From assembly GCF_022601895.1 (NCBI RefSeq), contig NZ_JAKVIO010000002.1, positions 1 to 64,000 on the forward strand: a stretch of 64,000 nucleotides of DNA. Reading direction: 5' to 3'. This stretch comes from Sphingomonas sp. LaA6.9. Lineage in GTDB: Bacteria > Pseudomonadota > Alphaproteobacteria > Sphingomonadales > Sphingomonadaceae. Of this stretch, positions 8,726-16,876 are shown piece after piece. The notes below the pieces were generated by a model. That model saw only the letters and a program-made list of their open reading frames with translations. It did no database searches and had not been told where the DNA came from. How positions within the stretch are numbered: the first letter of the stretch is position 1; each line of letters begins with the position of its first letter. A program made the position numbers and the translations under genes.

Positions 8726-9670
8726 GTGACCACGTCGGACTTCCTGATCGAGCCGCGCACGCTCGTCCTGCCCTGGGCGGACGGGATCAGGCCGCTGGGC
8801 GTGATCGACCTCGATGTGGCGGGCGATGACGTCGCTCCGATAGTTCATCCACCATTTCCGCTGATCGGCGTGGGGGATAGCAGTCATCCGCTGGCCGCGC
8901 AGCTTGATGCCATTGTCGAGCCGCCGGTTGCGAGCGCCGCGCTGATCGAGAATGTCTGCGGCCAGCCCGAAGCGGCGCTGGTGGTGGTGCAGTTGCTGCG
9001 CCTCATCGAGCAGCTCGACCCTGCGCAGGCGCTGGTCGCCGAATCCATGGCCTATGGCCTGTTGCAGAGCGGTCGCGGCCATGCCGGGTGGATGGCTTCA
9101 TGCTCGGCCGAGCCCATGCCTCCGGGAAAGCTGTTGGTCACGCGCAACGAGGACGTGCTCGACATCGGTATCGAGCGGCCCGATGCGAACAACGCGATCG
9201 ACTGTGAGCTGCGCGATGCACTGCGCGAGGCGTTCGAGCTGGCCGTGCTCGATCCCGGCATCGGGCGCATCGTGCTGCGCGGAGTCGGCAAGGTCTTTTC
9301 GGTCGGCGCGGACCTTGCCGAATTCGGGACCACGCGCGATCCCGTCGCCGCGCATGTCATCCGCACGCACACGCTTCCTGCGCACGCGATTGTTCGATGC
9401 GCGGAAAAGCTGGAGGTGCACGTTCAGGGTGGCTGTGTGGGATCGGCGCTGGAAATGGCGGCCTTTGCGCGCAGGATCACCGCAAGCTCGCACGCGTGGT
9501 TCCATTTGCCTGAACTTGCGATGGGCGTGCTGCCCGGCGCCGGCGGCTGCGTATCGGTATCGCGGCGCATCGGGCGGCAAAGGGCTGCGCTGATGATCCT
9601 GTCGGGCAGACGGATCTCCGCCGACACCGCGCTAGACTGGGGCTTGATCGACGCGATTGTGGGCGATTGA
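8726..9670 (+). CDS. Enoyl-CoA hydratase with a ~125-residue N-terminal extension
   Basis: This 314-residue protein has a C-terminal crotonase domain beginning near residue 130 (KLLVTRNEDVLDIGIERPDA). Both catalytic glutamates expected for an enoyl-CoA hydratase are present: Glu in VGSALEMAAFA and Glu in HLPELAMGVLPGAGG. The oxyanion segment is FSVGADLAEF. The first ~125 residues are not part of the usual fold; they are rich in Ala, Val and Leu and look like a helical accessory domain. The start is a GTG at 8726 without a clear Shine-Dalgarno sequence, so the true start may differ. The 3' end overlaps the convergent amidohydrolase gene by 39 bases. Confidence 0.8.
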   Translation: MTTSDFLIEPRTLVLPWADGIRPLGVIDLDVAGDDVAPIVHPPFPLIGVGDSSHPLAAQLDAIVEPPVASAALIENVCGQPEAALVVVQLLRLIEQLDPAQALVAESMAYGLLQSGRGHAGWMASCSAEPMPPGKLLVTRNEDVLDIGIERPDANNAIDCELRDALREAFELAVLDPGIGRIVLRGVGKVFSVGADLAEFGTTRDPVAAHVIRTHTLPAHAIVRCAEKLEVHVQGGCVGSALEMAAFARRITASSHAWFHLPELAMGVLPGAGGCVSVSRRIGRQRAALMILSGRRISADTALDWGLIDAIVGD

Positions 9671-11047
9671 TCCGCCGACCAGCGTCAGCCTCACATCGCC
9701 TGACTGCAGACGCGTGCGCGCTTCGGACCATGGCCGATCGAGCAGGCAAAGATCGGCGGGCGCTCCGGTTTCGATGCGACGTTCCCTCTCAAGCCTCAAC
9801 GGGTCAGCGAGAAAAAGCGCCAGCGCACCTTCGGGGGGCAGCGCCTCGTCGGAGCCGATCACAGCGCCGCTGGTCGTTCGGCGCGAAACCGCCGCGCGCA
9901 TCGCTGCCCAGGGATCGCAGCTGCCGAAGGGCGCATCGCTTCCCGCAGCCAGGACAATGCCGGCCCGTTGGAATGCTGCAAGGCGATAGAGGAACGGCTG
10001 ATCGCGCGCGTCGACATCGCGCAGATACTGATCGCCGCGCTCGGCGATGAAGTGCGGCTGGCTGACCACATGCAGGCCCATCCGCGCAATTTCCGCGACC
10101 AGATGGTCGGGGGCGACGCCCGCATGTTCGATCCGGTCTCCCGCGATCGACCCGGCGCTCTCCAGCGCGGCCAGTGCAAAGACCAGCTCGGTCTCGGTGG
10201 TGCAGTGGATGGCAACGGACCTCGCCTGCGCGTGCGCCGCGCGCATGAAGGACACGGTCTCTTCAAGGTCGGGCAGCGCCGCTTCGTGCAGGTGGAGCTT
10301 GGCGGGCCCAAGCCAAAGCGCCGCATCGAACCGCGCATCGGCCAGCGCCAAAGACCCAGCCAGCACGACGCACTGGCGGAGTGCACCGCTCACTTGCTCC
10401 CCCGCAAAATGGGCGGCCATGTTCACGTCATTTCCGGGCGACATATCGGTAAGCCCGGTGACGCCCATCGCCGCCAGTTCGGCGCTGATCTCCGCGAAAG
10501 TTGGCGGGGCGCCGGCGAGCGTGTCGCGCAGCCAGCGGTCCTCGTCGAACAGGCGGCCCGTCCAGCGGCTTCCCTCGCGCTCGAGGCCGGGAGGCGGGGG
10601 CGCGCGTTCGAGCAGTTGCGCGAGCGCAATGCTGTTGAAGAACCACATGCGCCCCGAACGGTGCTGGATGCGTACCGGTCGATCGGGCGCAAGCCGGTCG
10701 AGCGTGGCTGCATCGAGCATCCCGGCCACGGATTCATGATAGCCGATTCCGCGCAGCCAGTTTTCGCCGGGTAGCGACAGCGCGTATGTCAGGGCGGCGG
10801 CATCGTTCACCTCGGGCGGGCCGCAGCGCACCGAGGCGCGCGCGACGGCGAGCGCGGCCAGATGGAGATGATGGTCGTGCAGCCCGGGCAGGAGTGCGCC
10901 GCCGCGCGCGTCGATCACATCTTCACCTTCAACGGCCTGCAGTTCACCGATCGCTGCAATGTTTCCGGCCGCGATCCGGACATCCGCACGCCCGTGCTGC
11001 CAGATTTCGGCGTTGCGGATCAGCATGTCGGGCACTGAGTGAGCCAT
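9632..11047 (-). CDS. Amidohydrolase-3 (YtcJ-like) metal-dependent hydrolase
   Basis: This 471-residue protein belongs to the YtcJ/amidohydrolase-3 group, whose members cleave C-N or related bonds using one or two metals. The signature GLHDHHLHL (about residues 54-62) supplies the first metal histidines. Others come from VAIHCTTETE, the DRIEHAG segment and the AAGSDAPFGSCDPW segment with the late metal Asp. The N- and C-terminal beta-strands (MLIRNAEIW and DVRLTLVGGSI) form the usual small composite domain. The start codon lies 28 bases inside the end of the upstream CoA transferase gene, so the two are translationally coupled. An acyl-amide or lactam substrate in the CoA-activation module is possible but not shown. 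Confidence 0.83.
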   Translation of the reverse strand: MAHSVPDMLIRNAEIWQHGRADVRIAAGNIAAIGELQAVEGEDVIDARGGALLPGLHDHHLHLAALAVARASVRCGPPEVNDAAALTYALSLPGENWLRGIGYHESVAGMLDAATLDRLAPDRPVRIQHRSGRMWFFNSIALAQLLERAPPPPGLEREGSRWTGRLFDEDRWLRDTLAGAPPTFAEISAELAAMGVTGLTDMSPGNDVNMAAHFAGEQVSGALRQCVVLAGSLALADARFDAALWLGPAKLHLHEAALPDLEETVSFMRAAHAQARSVAIHCTTETELVFALAALESAGSIAGDRIEHAGVAPDHLVAEIARMGLHVVSQPHFIAERGDQYLRDVDARDQPFLYRLAAFQRAGIVLAAGSDAPFGSCDPWAAMRAAVSRRTTSGAVIGSDEALPPEGALALFLADPLRLERERRIETGAPADLCLLDRPWSEARTRLQSGDVRLTLVGGSIAHNRVDQAPV

Positions 11048-12201
11048 GCCGCATTGTCCGCGCCCAGCGCCGCGACGGGCCCTGTCGGGCGCGCGGCAAG
11101 GGCGGGGAAGGGCTGGCCGCGCCCGGCCGCCCAGCGCTGCAGCGTCCTGTCCAGCGCATTCGCGTAAGTGTTGCGTTCAACCTTCAGAGCCTCGGCGACC
11201 ACAGCGCTCATCGACAGGATCAGCCGCGCCCCCGTGCCGCGCTGGCGCTGTTCGAGCGCCGCTCGCGCCGCTAATATGCCGGTAAGTGGGTCGGCGCAGG
11301 CGTCGCCTCCGAAGCCGATCGTGCCCGTGGCAGCAAACAGGGCCGCGCTGAGTCCACCGGCGACGCTGCAGTCATCGCCAAATCCGGTCCATTGCGCTGC
11401 GTCGCCTGTGATGCCGTGGCCGGTGATCGTTACCCAGACGAGCCCGGGAACTTCGCGCACCAATGCGTCAGCATCGATACCGAGCTGAAGCAGCGCACGC
11501 GGACGGGAGGCTTCTATGACAATGTCGGCACGGCGAATGAGCGCGACCAGCGCGTCGCGATCTGGTGGATCCCGCAGATCGAACGCGACGTTGGCCTTGT
11601 GCTGGTTGAGCCGCGCGAAGAGCGCTGGATCCCCGGCACGCATCATGTCCGGACGGTTGCGGCTTTCGATCTTGATGACCTCGGCGCCGGCAAGCCCGAT
11701 CAGATGCGCGGCGAGCGGACCTGCCCAGAGCGATGAAAGATCCACGACCAGCGGCCGGCGGGAGGCAGGAATGGTTGCGATTCCGCGTGCGGTCACAGCA
11801 AGCGCCGGGCTCACGGGCTGCTCGTCGAGGCAGGCGATCGCGAGGCCCAGCTCGCGCCCCTTCGCAACGATTTCCTCCGCGCGCTCCTGCCGCAGTCGTG
11901 ATGCAATCGCCTCGTCGTCATCGCCATCGACCGTGGCATCGCCAAAGAGCGCAGGCAGGAGTTCACGGTCGTCGGGGCGCGCGAGGTTGAGCGCGACATG
12001 CCCTTCGCGGGCCTCGAACAGCTGACAGCCTCCACCGGCGGAAACGCGCCCCGGAATCGAAAACCCGTTGAGTGCAGCGCGCTCGCCGAGCAGCGTGGCG
12101 CCTGAAAGCGCGGCAATGCCGCGAGAGCCGGTCAACACCGCGAGAGCCGTCAACTGCGCATCCGCCCAGCCGGAAAGCGGGATGGCGGATGGCGCGTTCA
12201 C
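11020..12201 (-). CDS. CoA transferase of the CaiB/BaiF family with reversed domain order
   Basis: This 393-residue protein carries CaiB-type sequence in an unusual order. The block that normally opens the family (VVDLSSLWAGPLAAHLIGLA, with the GAEVIKIES strand after it) begins near residue 165. The first ~160 residues resemble the C-terminal small-domain half (RVSAGGGCQLFEAREGHVAL). The middle has typical CaiB segments (LVWVTITGHG and GFGDDCSVAGGL, whose Asp pair is near the family's catalytic Asp). I chose the GTG at 12201, one base after the upstream ligase stop. Family knowledge says these enzymes swap CoA between acids through an aspartyl-CoA thioester. Whether this one is active, or needs the second CoA transferase of the cluster, is unknown. 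Confidence 0.78.
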   Translation of the reverse strand: MNAPSAIPLSGWADAQLTALAVLTGSRGIAALSGATLLGERAALNGFSIPGRVSAGGGCQLFEAREGHVALNLARPDDRELLPALFGDATVDGDDDEAIASRLRQERAEEIVAKGRELGLAIACLDEQPVSPALAVTARGIATIPASRRPLVVDLSSLWAGPLAAHLIGLAGAEVIKIESRNRPDMMRAGDPALFARLNQHKANVAFDLRDPPDRDALVALIRRADIVIEASRPRALLQLGIDADALVREVPGLVWVTITGHGITGDAAQWTGFGDDCSVAGGLSAALFAATGTIGFGGDACADPLTGILAARAALEQRQRGTGARLILSMSAVVAEALKVERNTYANALDRTLQRWAAGRGQPFPALAARPTGPVAALGADNAAWLTQCPTC

Positions 12202-12202
12202 G

Positions 12203-13699
12203 TCACCCCGCAAACAGCTTCTTGACCTCGCGCCGCAGAAGCTTGCCCATTTCGTTATAGGGAAGGGCATCGGCGAACAGAATCTTTTCGGGCACGCGCG
12301 AGGATCGCAGGCGAGCGCGAACCAGTTCCTTGAGCTCGTCCTCGTGCGGGGGGAGGTGCCCTTCGCGAACGACGATCGTCAGGCCCACAGCTTCGCCCCA
12401 TTCGAGTGAGGGAATGGCCACCGCGGCGGCATCGGCAATGGCGGGGTGCGTCAGCAGCACGTCCTCGATCTCTCCGGGGGAGATGTTCTCCCCGCCGCGC
12501 ACAATAACATCATCGGCGCGCCCCGAGAGGAAAAGATAGCCTTCCTCATCGATCCAGCCCGCATCGCGCGTAGGGAACCAGCCCTGTGCGTCGAGTGCGC
12601 TGCGTTCCTTGTATTCGCCCGAAACCTGATCGCCGCGGACATAGATTTCGCCACGCTCGCCGGCGGGCAGTAGCCTGCCGTCCTCGTCGCGGATCTCGAT
12701 CTCGACGGTGGGCAGCGGCCTGCCGACCGAGGCCAGCCGCGCGCGCGCAACGGGATCGTCGGATGCATGCGCGGCACGGTGTTCGTCGGGCCCGAGCAGG
12801 GCGATAGTGGAGCTCGTCTCGGTCAGGCCGTAGGCATTGGTGAAGCCCGTGTCGGGAAACAGATCGAGCGCACGGTGGATCAGTTCGAGCGGCATCTTTC
12901 CGCCGCCATAGGCGATCGCGCGCAGCGACGACATGTCGGGCCTGTGCCCCTTGTCCATCGCGTCGATGATGCGCGAGAGCATCGTTGGTACGACGAAGGC
13001 ATTGCTTGCGCCCTCGGCCGAGGCGAGGTCGAGCCAGGCGGCGGGGTCGAAAGCGGGGAGCATCAGAATGCGGCGTTGCGCGTAGATCGAGCTCAGCAGC
13101 GCGGCAATGCCCGCGATATGATAGGGCGGCACGCTGACCAGAGCCGCATCCTCTTCGGGCGCCGAAGCGAACTCGACCGTGCCCAGAATATAGGAGACCA
13201 GATTGGCGTGCCGAAGGATGGCGGCCTTTGGTGCGGCGGTGGTGCCGCTGGTGAAGAGCTGGATCGCGATGCCTTCGCCCTCATCGCCCTCGGTCGCGGC
13301 ATCGGCGCTGCGATCGAGCGCAGCCGTGACGAATTCGGCGCGGGAAAATGCTGTGTTGCTGTCCGAAGGGCACAGTCGTTTCACGCGTGCGGTATCGCCG
13401 ATGATGACCGCAGGCGTGATCCGGTCGAGCAACGCGGCGAGATCCGCGTCGGCCAGTCGGTAGTTGAGCGGCACATAGGGCACGCCCGCGAGCGCGGCGC
13501 CGAACAGCGCCATGGCGGCGGCCTCGCTGCTCTCGTCCAGCAGCGCAACGTGCTCGCAGCCGCTCTTGCGGATCAGTTCTGCAGCACCGCGCGCGCCCGC
13601 CAGCAATTCGGCATAGCTCCAGCGTTTGCCATCGCAGACCAGGCCAATGCGGTCGGGGGCGGCATCGGCCGCCATTTCAAGAAACAGGGCGATGTTCAT
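12203..13699 (-). CDS. AMP-dependent acyl-CoA ligase
   Basis: This 498-residue ANL-superfamily ligase has the core motif LFTSGTTAAPKAAIL (about residues 148-162). It also has the NAYGLTETSS adenylate motif, the GWFPTRDAGWIDEEGYLFLSGR hinge block in two parts, and the C-terminal Lys-bearing NEMGKLLRREVKK. All motifs look intact, so it should form acyl-CoA from a free acid, ATP and CoA. It is sandwiched between a small conserved protein (10 bases upstream) and the reversed-order CoA transferase (1 base downstream), so it is part of one leftward operon. It differs in length and sequence from the ligase at 7112-8596. Confidence 0.9.
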   Translation of the reverse strand: MNIALFLEMAADAAPDRIGLVCDGKRWSYAELLAGARGAAELIRKSGCEHVALLDESSEAAAMALFGAALAGVPYVPLNYRLADADLAALLDRITPAVIIGDTARVKRLCPSDSNTAFSRAEFVTAALDRSADAATEGDEGEGIAIQLFTSGTTAAPKAAILRHANLVSYILGTVEFASAPEEDAALVSVPPYHIAGIAALLSSIYAQRRILMLPAFDPAAWLDLASAEGASNAFVVPTMLSRIIDAMDKGHRPDMSSLRAIAYGGGKMPLELIHRALDLFPDTGFTNAYGLTETSSTIALLGPDEHRAAHASDDPVARARLASVGRPLPTVEIEIRDEDGRLLPAGERGEIYVRGDQVSGEYKERSALDAQGWFPTRDAGWIDEEGYLFLSGRADDVIVRGGENISPGEIEDVLLTHPAIADAAAVAIPSLEWGEAVGLTIVVREGHLPPHEDELKELVRARLRSSRVPEKILFADALPYNEMGKLLRREVKKLFAG

Positions 13700-13709
13700 C
13701 TGAGCGGCG

Positions 13710-14000
13710 TCAGTCCGAAGCAGGAAGCGGCTTGGCGTCCTTGATGCCCAGCGCTGTGCCGTTCACCGACAGCGAGCCCTTGCCGGGCTTGACGCACAGC
13801 AGCTCGAACTTGCCATCGGCGTCGACATAGCGCTTGCCCATCAGCGTGCCGGCAGAGAAATCCGCATTTGGTACGCCCAATGTTTCGGGGTTCGCATCGC
13901 CCATGGGCGCGCCGCCGCATTCGATCGTGCCTTCGCCGCACCGGATGACCATCACCTCGGTGTCGCAGACGGCGCTTTTCAATTTCGATCCGGGTTTCAT
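13710..14000 (-). CDS. Small Cys-containing protein of unknown function
   Basis: This 96-residue protein is encoded between a CoA transferase (21 bases upstream) and an acyl-CoA ligase (10 bases downstream). I chose the ATG at 14000, preceded by GGAAGG, over an ATG at 14021 without one. Three cysteines fall in the first third (CDTEVMVIRCGEGTIECGG, about residues 12-30) and another in LLCVKPG. Two short motifs, GKRYVDADGKFELL and SLSVNGTALGIKDAKPLP, look like paired beta-hairpins. There is no signal peptide. I do not recognise a named family. Its tight placement suggests an accessory role in the CoA-activation module, possibly metal-binding. Confidence 0.75.
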   Translation of the reverse strand: MKPGSKLKSAVCDTEVMVIRCGEGTIECGGAPMGDANPETLGVPNADFSAGTLMGKRYVDADGKFELLCVKPGKGSLSVNGTALGIKDAKPLPASD

Positions 14001-14021
14001 TCTGCAATTCCTTCCGGCCAA

Positions 14022-15248
14022 TCAGGCGATGGCGCCCTTGGCCTTTAATTCCTCGATACGGTCCCACTCAAGGCCCAGCTCCATCAGCACCAGCTCGGTG
14101 TGCTCGGACGCCTGGGGCGATCGCGTGGTCTCCAGCGGCTGGCCGTCAAACTGGACGGGCCCGCGAACAAGGCGGAGCGGCTTGCCGCCGTCAGCGCCTT
14201 CAACCTCTACGATCATGTCATTGGCTATCGTCTGCTGGTCGGTCAGCAGGTCCTTGAAGCTCTGGATTGGCGCCCATTGGCCCTTCATTGACTTCAGATG
14301 CTCGCGCCAATAGTCAAAGGGCTTGGACGCAAAGGCCTTGACGAGAATGTCGCTCGCGGCGCCTGCATTTTCGATCAGCGAGTGCACGTCCTTGAAGCGC
14401 GGGTCATTTGCTGCCTCGGGGACGCCCATATGCTTGAACGTGTCCTCGATCAGCCCTGTCGGGCTGACCATGCACAGGTTGATCGTGCCGCCATCAGACG
14501 TGTGAAAGTTGCCCATGAAGGGGTTGCGCAGCGAACCGCCCGATGTGGGCATCCCGTTTCGCGTGAGGATGTCGGTTTCCATCACCTGCGAAATAAGCGC
14601 GCCCGACGCCCACCAGGCCGCGCTCAGCAGCGAGACATCCATTTCGACGCCTTCGCCCGTCTTTTCCCGGTGAAGCAGTGCGCCCGAAATGCCGCCCGCG
14701 ATGAACATGCCGCCGATCGAATCGCCAAAGGCGGGGATGCCCTGGGTGAGCGGTCCGGGCAATTGCTCGGGGGTCATGGCATGGGCGATGCCGCTCCTGG
14801 ACCAGAAGCAGGTGCCGTCGAAGCCGCCGATCTCGCGCTCGGGCCCCTTGTTTCCCAGCGCGCTGCCGCGCGCATAGATGATGTTCGGGTTCACCGCGCG
14901 GATATGCTCGACGTCGAACTTGTTCTTCTGACGCACCTGCGGAAGATAGTTGGTCAGGAAGACATCGGCGGTCTTGGCGAGCTCGTAGAGCACTTCCTGC
15001 CCTTCGGGCGTCGACACGTCGATGCCGACGCTGCGCTTGCCACGATTGGGATGTTCGAACAGTGTGTGCCGCAGGGGATCCAGCGTTACGCCGCCCATGT
15101 TGAGGAAGCCGCGTTGCGTGTCGCCGCGCACAGGGTGCTCGACCTTGATGACGTCCGCGCCCCAGTCGGCGAGGATCGCGCCGGCAGCGGGCACAAAGGT
15201 AAACTGAGCCACTTCCAATACGCGGACGCCCTTCATGACCTGGGTCAT
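14022..15248 (-). CDS. CaiB/BaiF-family CoA transferase
   Basis: This 408-residue protein has the standard CaiB order. It opens with GVRVLEVAQFTFVPAAGAIL and GADVIKVEHPVRGD, with IIYARGSALGNKGP in the middle. The segment GGFDGTCFWSRSG carries the candidate catalytic Asp that forms the aspartyl-CoA intermediate. The C-terminal half contains the family's SLLSAAWWASG helix and a lid region. It is the first gene of the leftward operon reaching 9632, with a divergent SDR gene on the other side of a 234-base intergenic region. It probably moves CoA onto a pathway acid. Confidence 0.9.
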   Translation of the reverse strand: MTQVMKGVRVLEVAQFTFVPAAGAILADWGADVIKVEHPVRGDTQRGFLNMGGVTLDPLRHTLFEHPNRGKRSVGIDVSTPEGQEVLYELAKTADVFLTNYLPQVRQKNKFDVEHIRAVNPNIIYARGSALGNKGPEREIGGFDGTCFWSRSGIAHAMTPEQLPGPLTQGIPAFGDSIGGMFIAGGISGALLHREKTGEGVEMDVSLLSAAWWASGALISQVMETDILTRNGMPTSGGSLRNPFMGNFHTSDGGTINLCMVSPTGLIEDTFKHMGVPEAANDPRFKDVHSLIENAGAASDILVKAFASKPFDYWREHLKSMKGQWAPIQSFKDLLTDQQTIANDMIVEVEGADGGKPLRLVRGPVQFDGQPLETTRSPQASEHTELVLMELGLEWDRIEELKAKGAIA

Positions 15249-15482
15249 AGTATCCCTTCATCCCCCTGGCGCCGCCTGGGCGCGAATAACAGGGGGCAGA
15301 AACTAGAAGCTGGCACCGGCGCCGCAACCCCGTAATTGGGCGAAATGCTGGGCTATCGCTAGCACGATACACAATGACGCGCCAACGCCGTGGCGATATC
15401 CTGATTGCGTTGTCGACCGCGGGTTGAGAAGCGTCACGTCTCCGCCAATAGCCGCTAGAAATCCAGTCTTGGGAGAAACGCT

Positions 15483-16274
15483 GTGAAAATCGACTCTTCG
15501 CTTTCGGCTGTCGTCACGGGTGGCGCATCAGGACTTGGATTGGCGACCGCCAGGGCGTTGCGCGAAGCGGGCGTGAAGGTCGCGATCTTCGACATCAACG
15601 AGGAGAATGGCCAGAAGATCGCGGATGAGATCGGGGCGCTCTTCTGCAAGGTCGACATCATGTCAGAGGAAAGCGCGCTTGCGGGCTTCGAGAAGGCGCG
15701 CGCTGTCAATGGCCAGGAGCGCGTCCTTGTTCACTGCGCCGTCGTCTCCAAGGGCGGCAAGACGGTGAGCAAGGACAAGGAAGCGGGCGGCTTCAAGCGC
15801 CTGTCCACCCAGGACTACTCCATTTCGGCAGAGGGCGTTCTCGTGGCGAGCTATCGCATGGCGTCGATCGCTGCGCTCGGCATGGCCGGACTCGATCCGC
15901 TCGAAGATGGAGAGCGCGGCACTATCGTCCTTACCTCAAGCGCCGCGGCGCAGGACGGCCAGATCGGTCAGGTAGCCTATGGCTCGCTGAAGGCTGGCGT
16001 GAATGGTCTCGTCCTGCCGATGGCGCGCGATCTCATGGACCTCGGCATCCGTGTCAATTCGATCATGCCCGGCATTTTCGCGACGCCGCCGATGCTGCGA
16101 TTCAAGGACATGAACCCCGCAATGTGGGACGGGCTCAATCAGTCGGTTCCTTTCCCCAAGCGTCTTGGCAAGCCCGAGGAGTTTGCCAGCCTTGCGGTGG
16201 AACTGGTGCGCAACAGCTACATGAACGCACAGACCATCCGTATTGACGGCGCCATTCGTATGCCGCCTCGCTGA
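15483..16274 (+). CDS. Short-chain dehydrogenase, HSD10-like 3-hydroxyacyl-CoA dehydrogenase
   Basis: This 263-residue SDR has the NAD-binding GGASGLGLAT (about residues 13-22), an Asp ending beta-2 (IFDINEE, favouring NAD), Ser in TSSAAAQDG and the YxxxK pair in YGSLKAG. An insert after CAVVSKGG and the GQIGQVAYGSLKAG segment resemble type-2 3-hydroxyacyl-CoA (HSD10-like) dehydrogenases, which act on hydroxyacyl-CoA and steroid alcohols. The start is a GTG preceded by GGGAG at 15472-15476. It is divergent from the CoA transferase gene and appears to be a single-gene unit, ending in the hairpin at 16308. Confidence 0.88.
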   Translation: MKIDSSLSAVVTGGASGLGLATARALREAGVKVAIFDINEENGQKIADEIGALFCKVDIMSEESALAGFEKARAVNGQERVLVHCAVVSKGGKTVSKDKEAGGFKRLSTQDYSISAEGVLVASYRMASIAALGMAGLDPLEDGERGTIVLTSSAAAQDGQIGQVAYGSLKAGVNGLVLPMARDLMDLGIRVNSIMPGIFATPPMLRFKDMNPAMWDGLNQSVPFPKRLGKPEEFASLAVELVRNSYMNAQTIRIDGAIRMPPR

Positions 16275-16307
16275 GACCTGCATAATCTGAACGGCGGCCC
16301 AGCGAGC

Positions 16308-16332
16308 ACCCGCCCCGGATGCCGGGGCGGGT
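16308..16332. terminator. Strong GC hairpin after the SDR gene
   Basis: A perfect 11-bp inverted repeat (ACCCGCCCCGG / CCGGGGCGGGT) with a 3-base loop lies 34 bases after the SDR stop. Only a short ATT follows, so it is not a textbook intrinsic terminator, but its stability and place between transcription units suggest it ends or protects the SDR mRNA. Confidence 0.55.
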
Positions 16333-16379
16333 ATTGTGCGCTTGCGAAAAGCGCATTCGCACTTGCAAAAAATAATACT

Positions 16380-16415
16380 AAGCTAGCTTGACATTTTCAT
16401 CGTAATAGCTAAACT
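16380..16415 (+). promoter_or_regulatory. Promoter of the small exported protein, with overlapping palindrome
   Basis: A perfect -35 box TTGACA (16388-16393) is followed after 16 bases by TAAACT (16410-16415), giving an expected start near 16422 and a ~53-base leader. A 10-bp perfect palindrome AAGCTAGCTT (16380-16389) overlaps the -35 box. An imperfect inverted repeat CTAAAC..GGTTAG covers the -10 region (16409-16422). This AT-rich stretch stands out from its GC-rich surroundings. Regulator binding is inferred. Confidence 0.5.
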
Positions 16416-16474
16416 AGGTTAGTGTTTAAGAGAATGCCCGTTTTGGCAACACGTCTTTCTTCAAGAGGTCGGAC

Positions 16475-16777
16475 ATGAAAACGCTTATCAAGATCACCCT
16501 TCCGCTTTCGCTCCTTGCCGCTGGCGTACTCCCGCAGGTCGCGGCTGCAAATGACGCGGTTCAGCTTTCGTCGCTCAACGTCGCGGCATTTGAAGGCAAG
16601 ATGCTCTACGGCCCCAAGGGCGAGCGTCTCGCGGCCGTTTACCGCGTGACCCAGGACGGCGTTGCCCAGATCATCCTCAACGGCAAGATGGTCAGCGTTC
16701 CCGCTGCGACCCTCACGGCCGCTGATGGCAAGCTGAGCACGAGCCTCACCAAGCGCGATCTTCTCACCTCGCGCTGA
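16475..16777 (+). CDS. Small exported protein of unknown function
   Basis: This 100-residue protein has a clear Sec signal peptide (MKTLIKITLPLSLLAAGVLP, then QVAAAND, cleavage likely after AAA near residue 25). The mature part, about 75 residues, is soluble and rich in short beta-strands (MLYGPKGERLAAVYRV and VAQIILNGKMVSVPA). Its Asp/Gly turns look like a small beta-sandwich or PRC-barrel-like module, but I do not recognise a family. It has its own promoter (16380-16415) and a strong terminator (16841-16870), so it forms a single-gene unit and may be well expressed. Periplasmic location is predicted from the signal. Confidence 0.85.
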   Translation: MKTLIKITLPLSLLAAGVLPQVAAANDAVQLSSLNVAAFEGKMLYGPKGERLAAVYRVTQDGVAQIILNGKMVSVPAATLTAADGKLSTSLTKRDLLTSR

Positions 16778-16840
16778 GGTTACGGCACGCGTCGGGCGGG
16801 AAACCGCCCGAGCGGACCGAATAGGTCGGAAATACAAGAA

Positions 16841-16870
16841 GGGCCGCCAGACATCTGGTGGCCCTTTTTT
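16841..16870 (+). terminator. Intrinsic terminator
   Basis: A 10-bp stem (GGGCCGCCAG / CTGGTGGCCC, one G-U pair) with the loop ACAT is followed by six T. It ends the small exported protein's transcript 63 bases after its stop codon. The MarR gene on the other strand stops at 16877, so the element may also work in the opposite direction. Confidence 0.88.
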
Positions 16871-16876
16871 CGTGTT

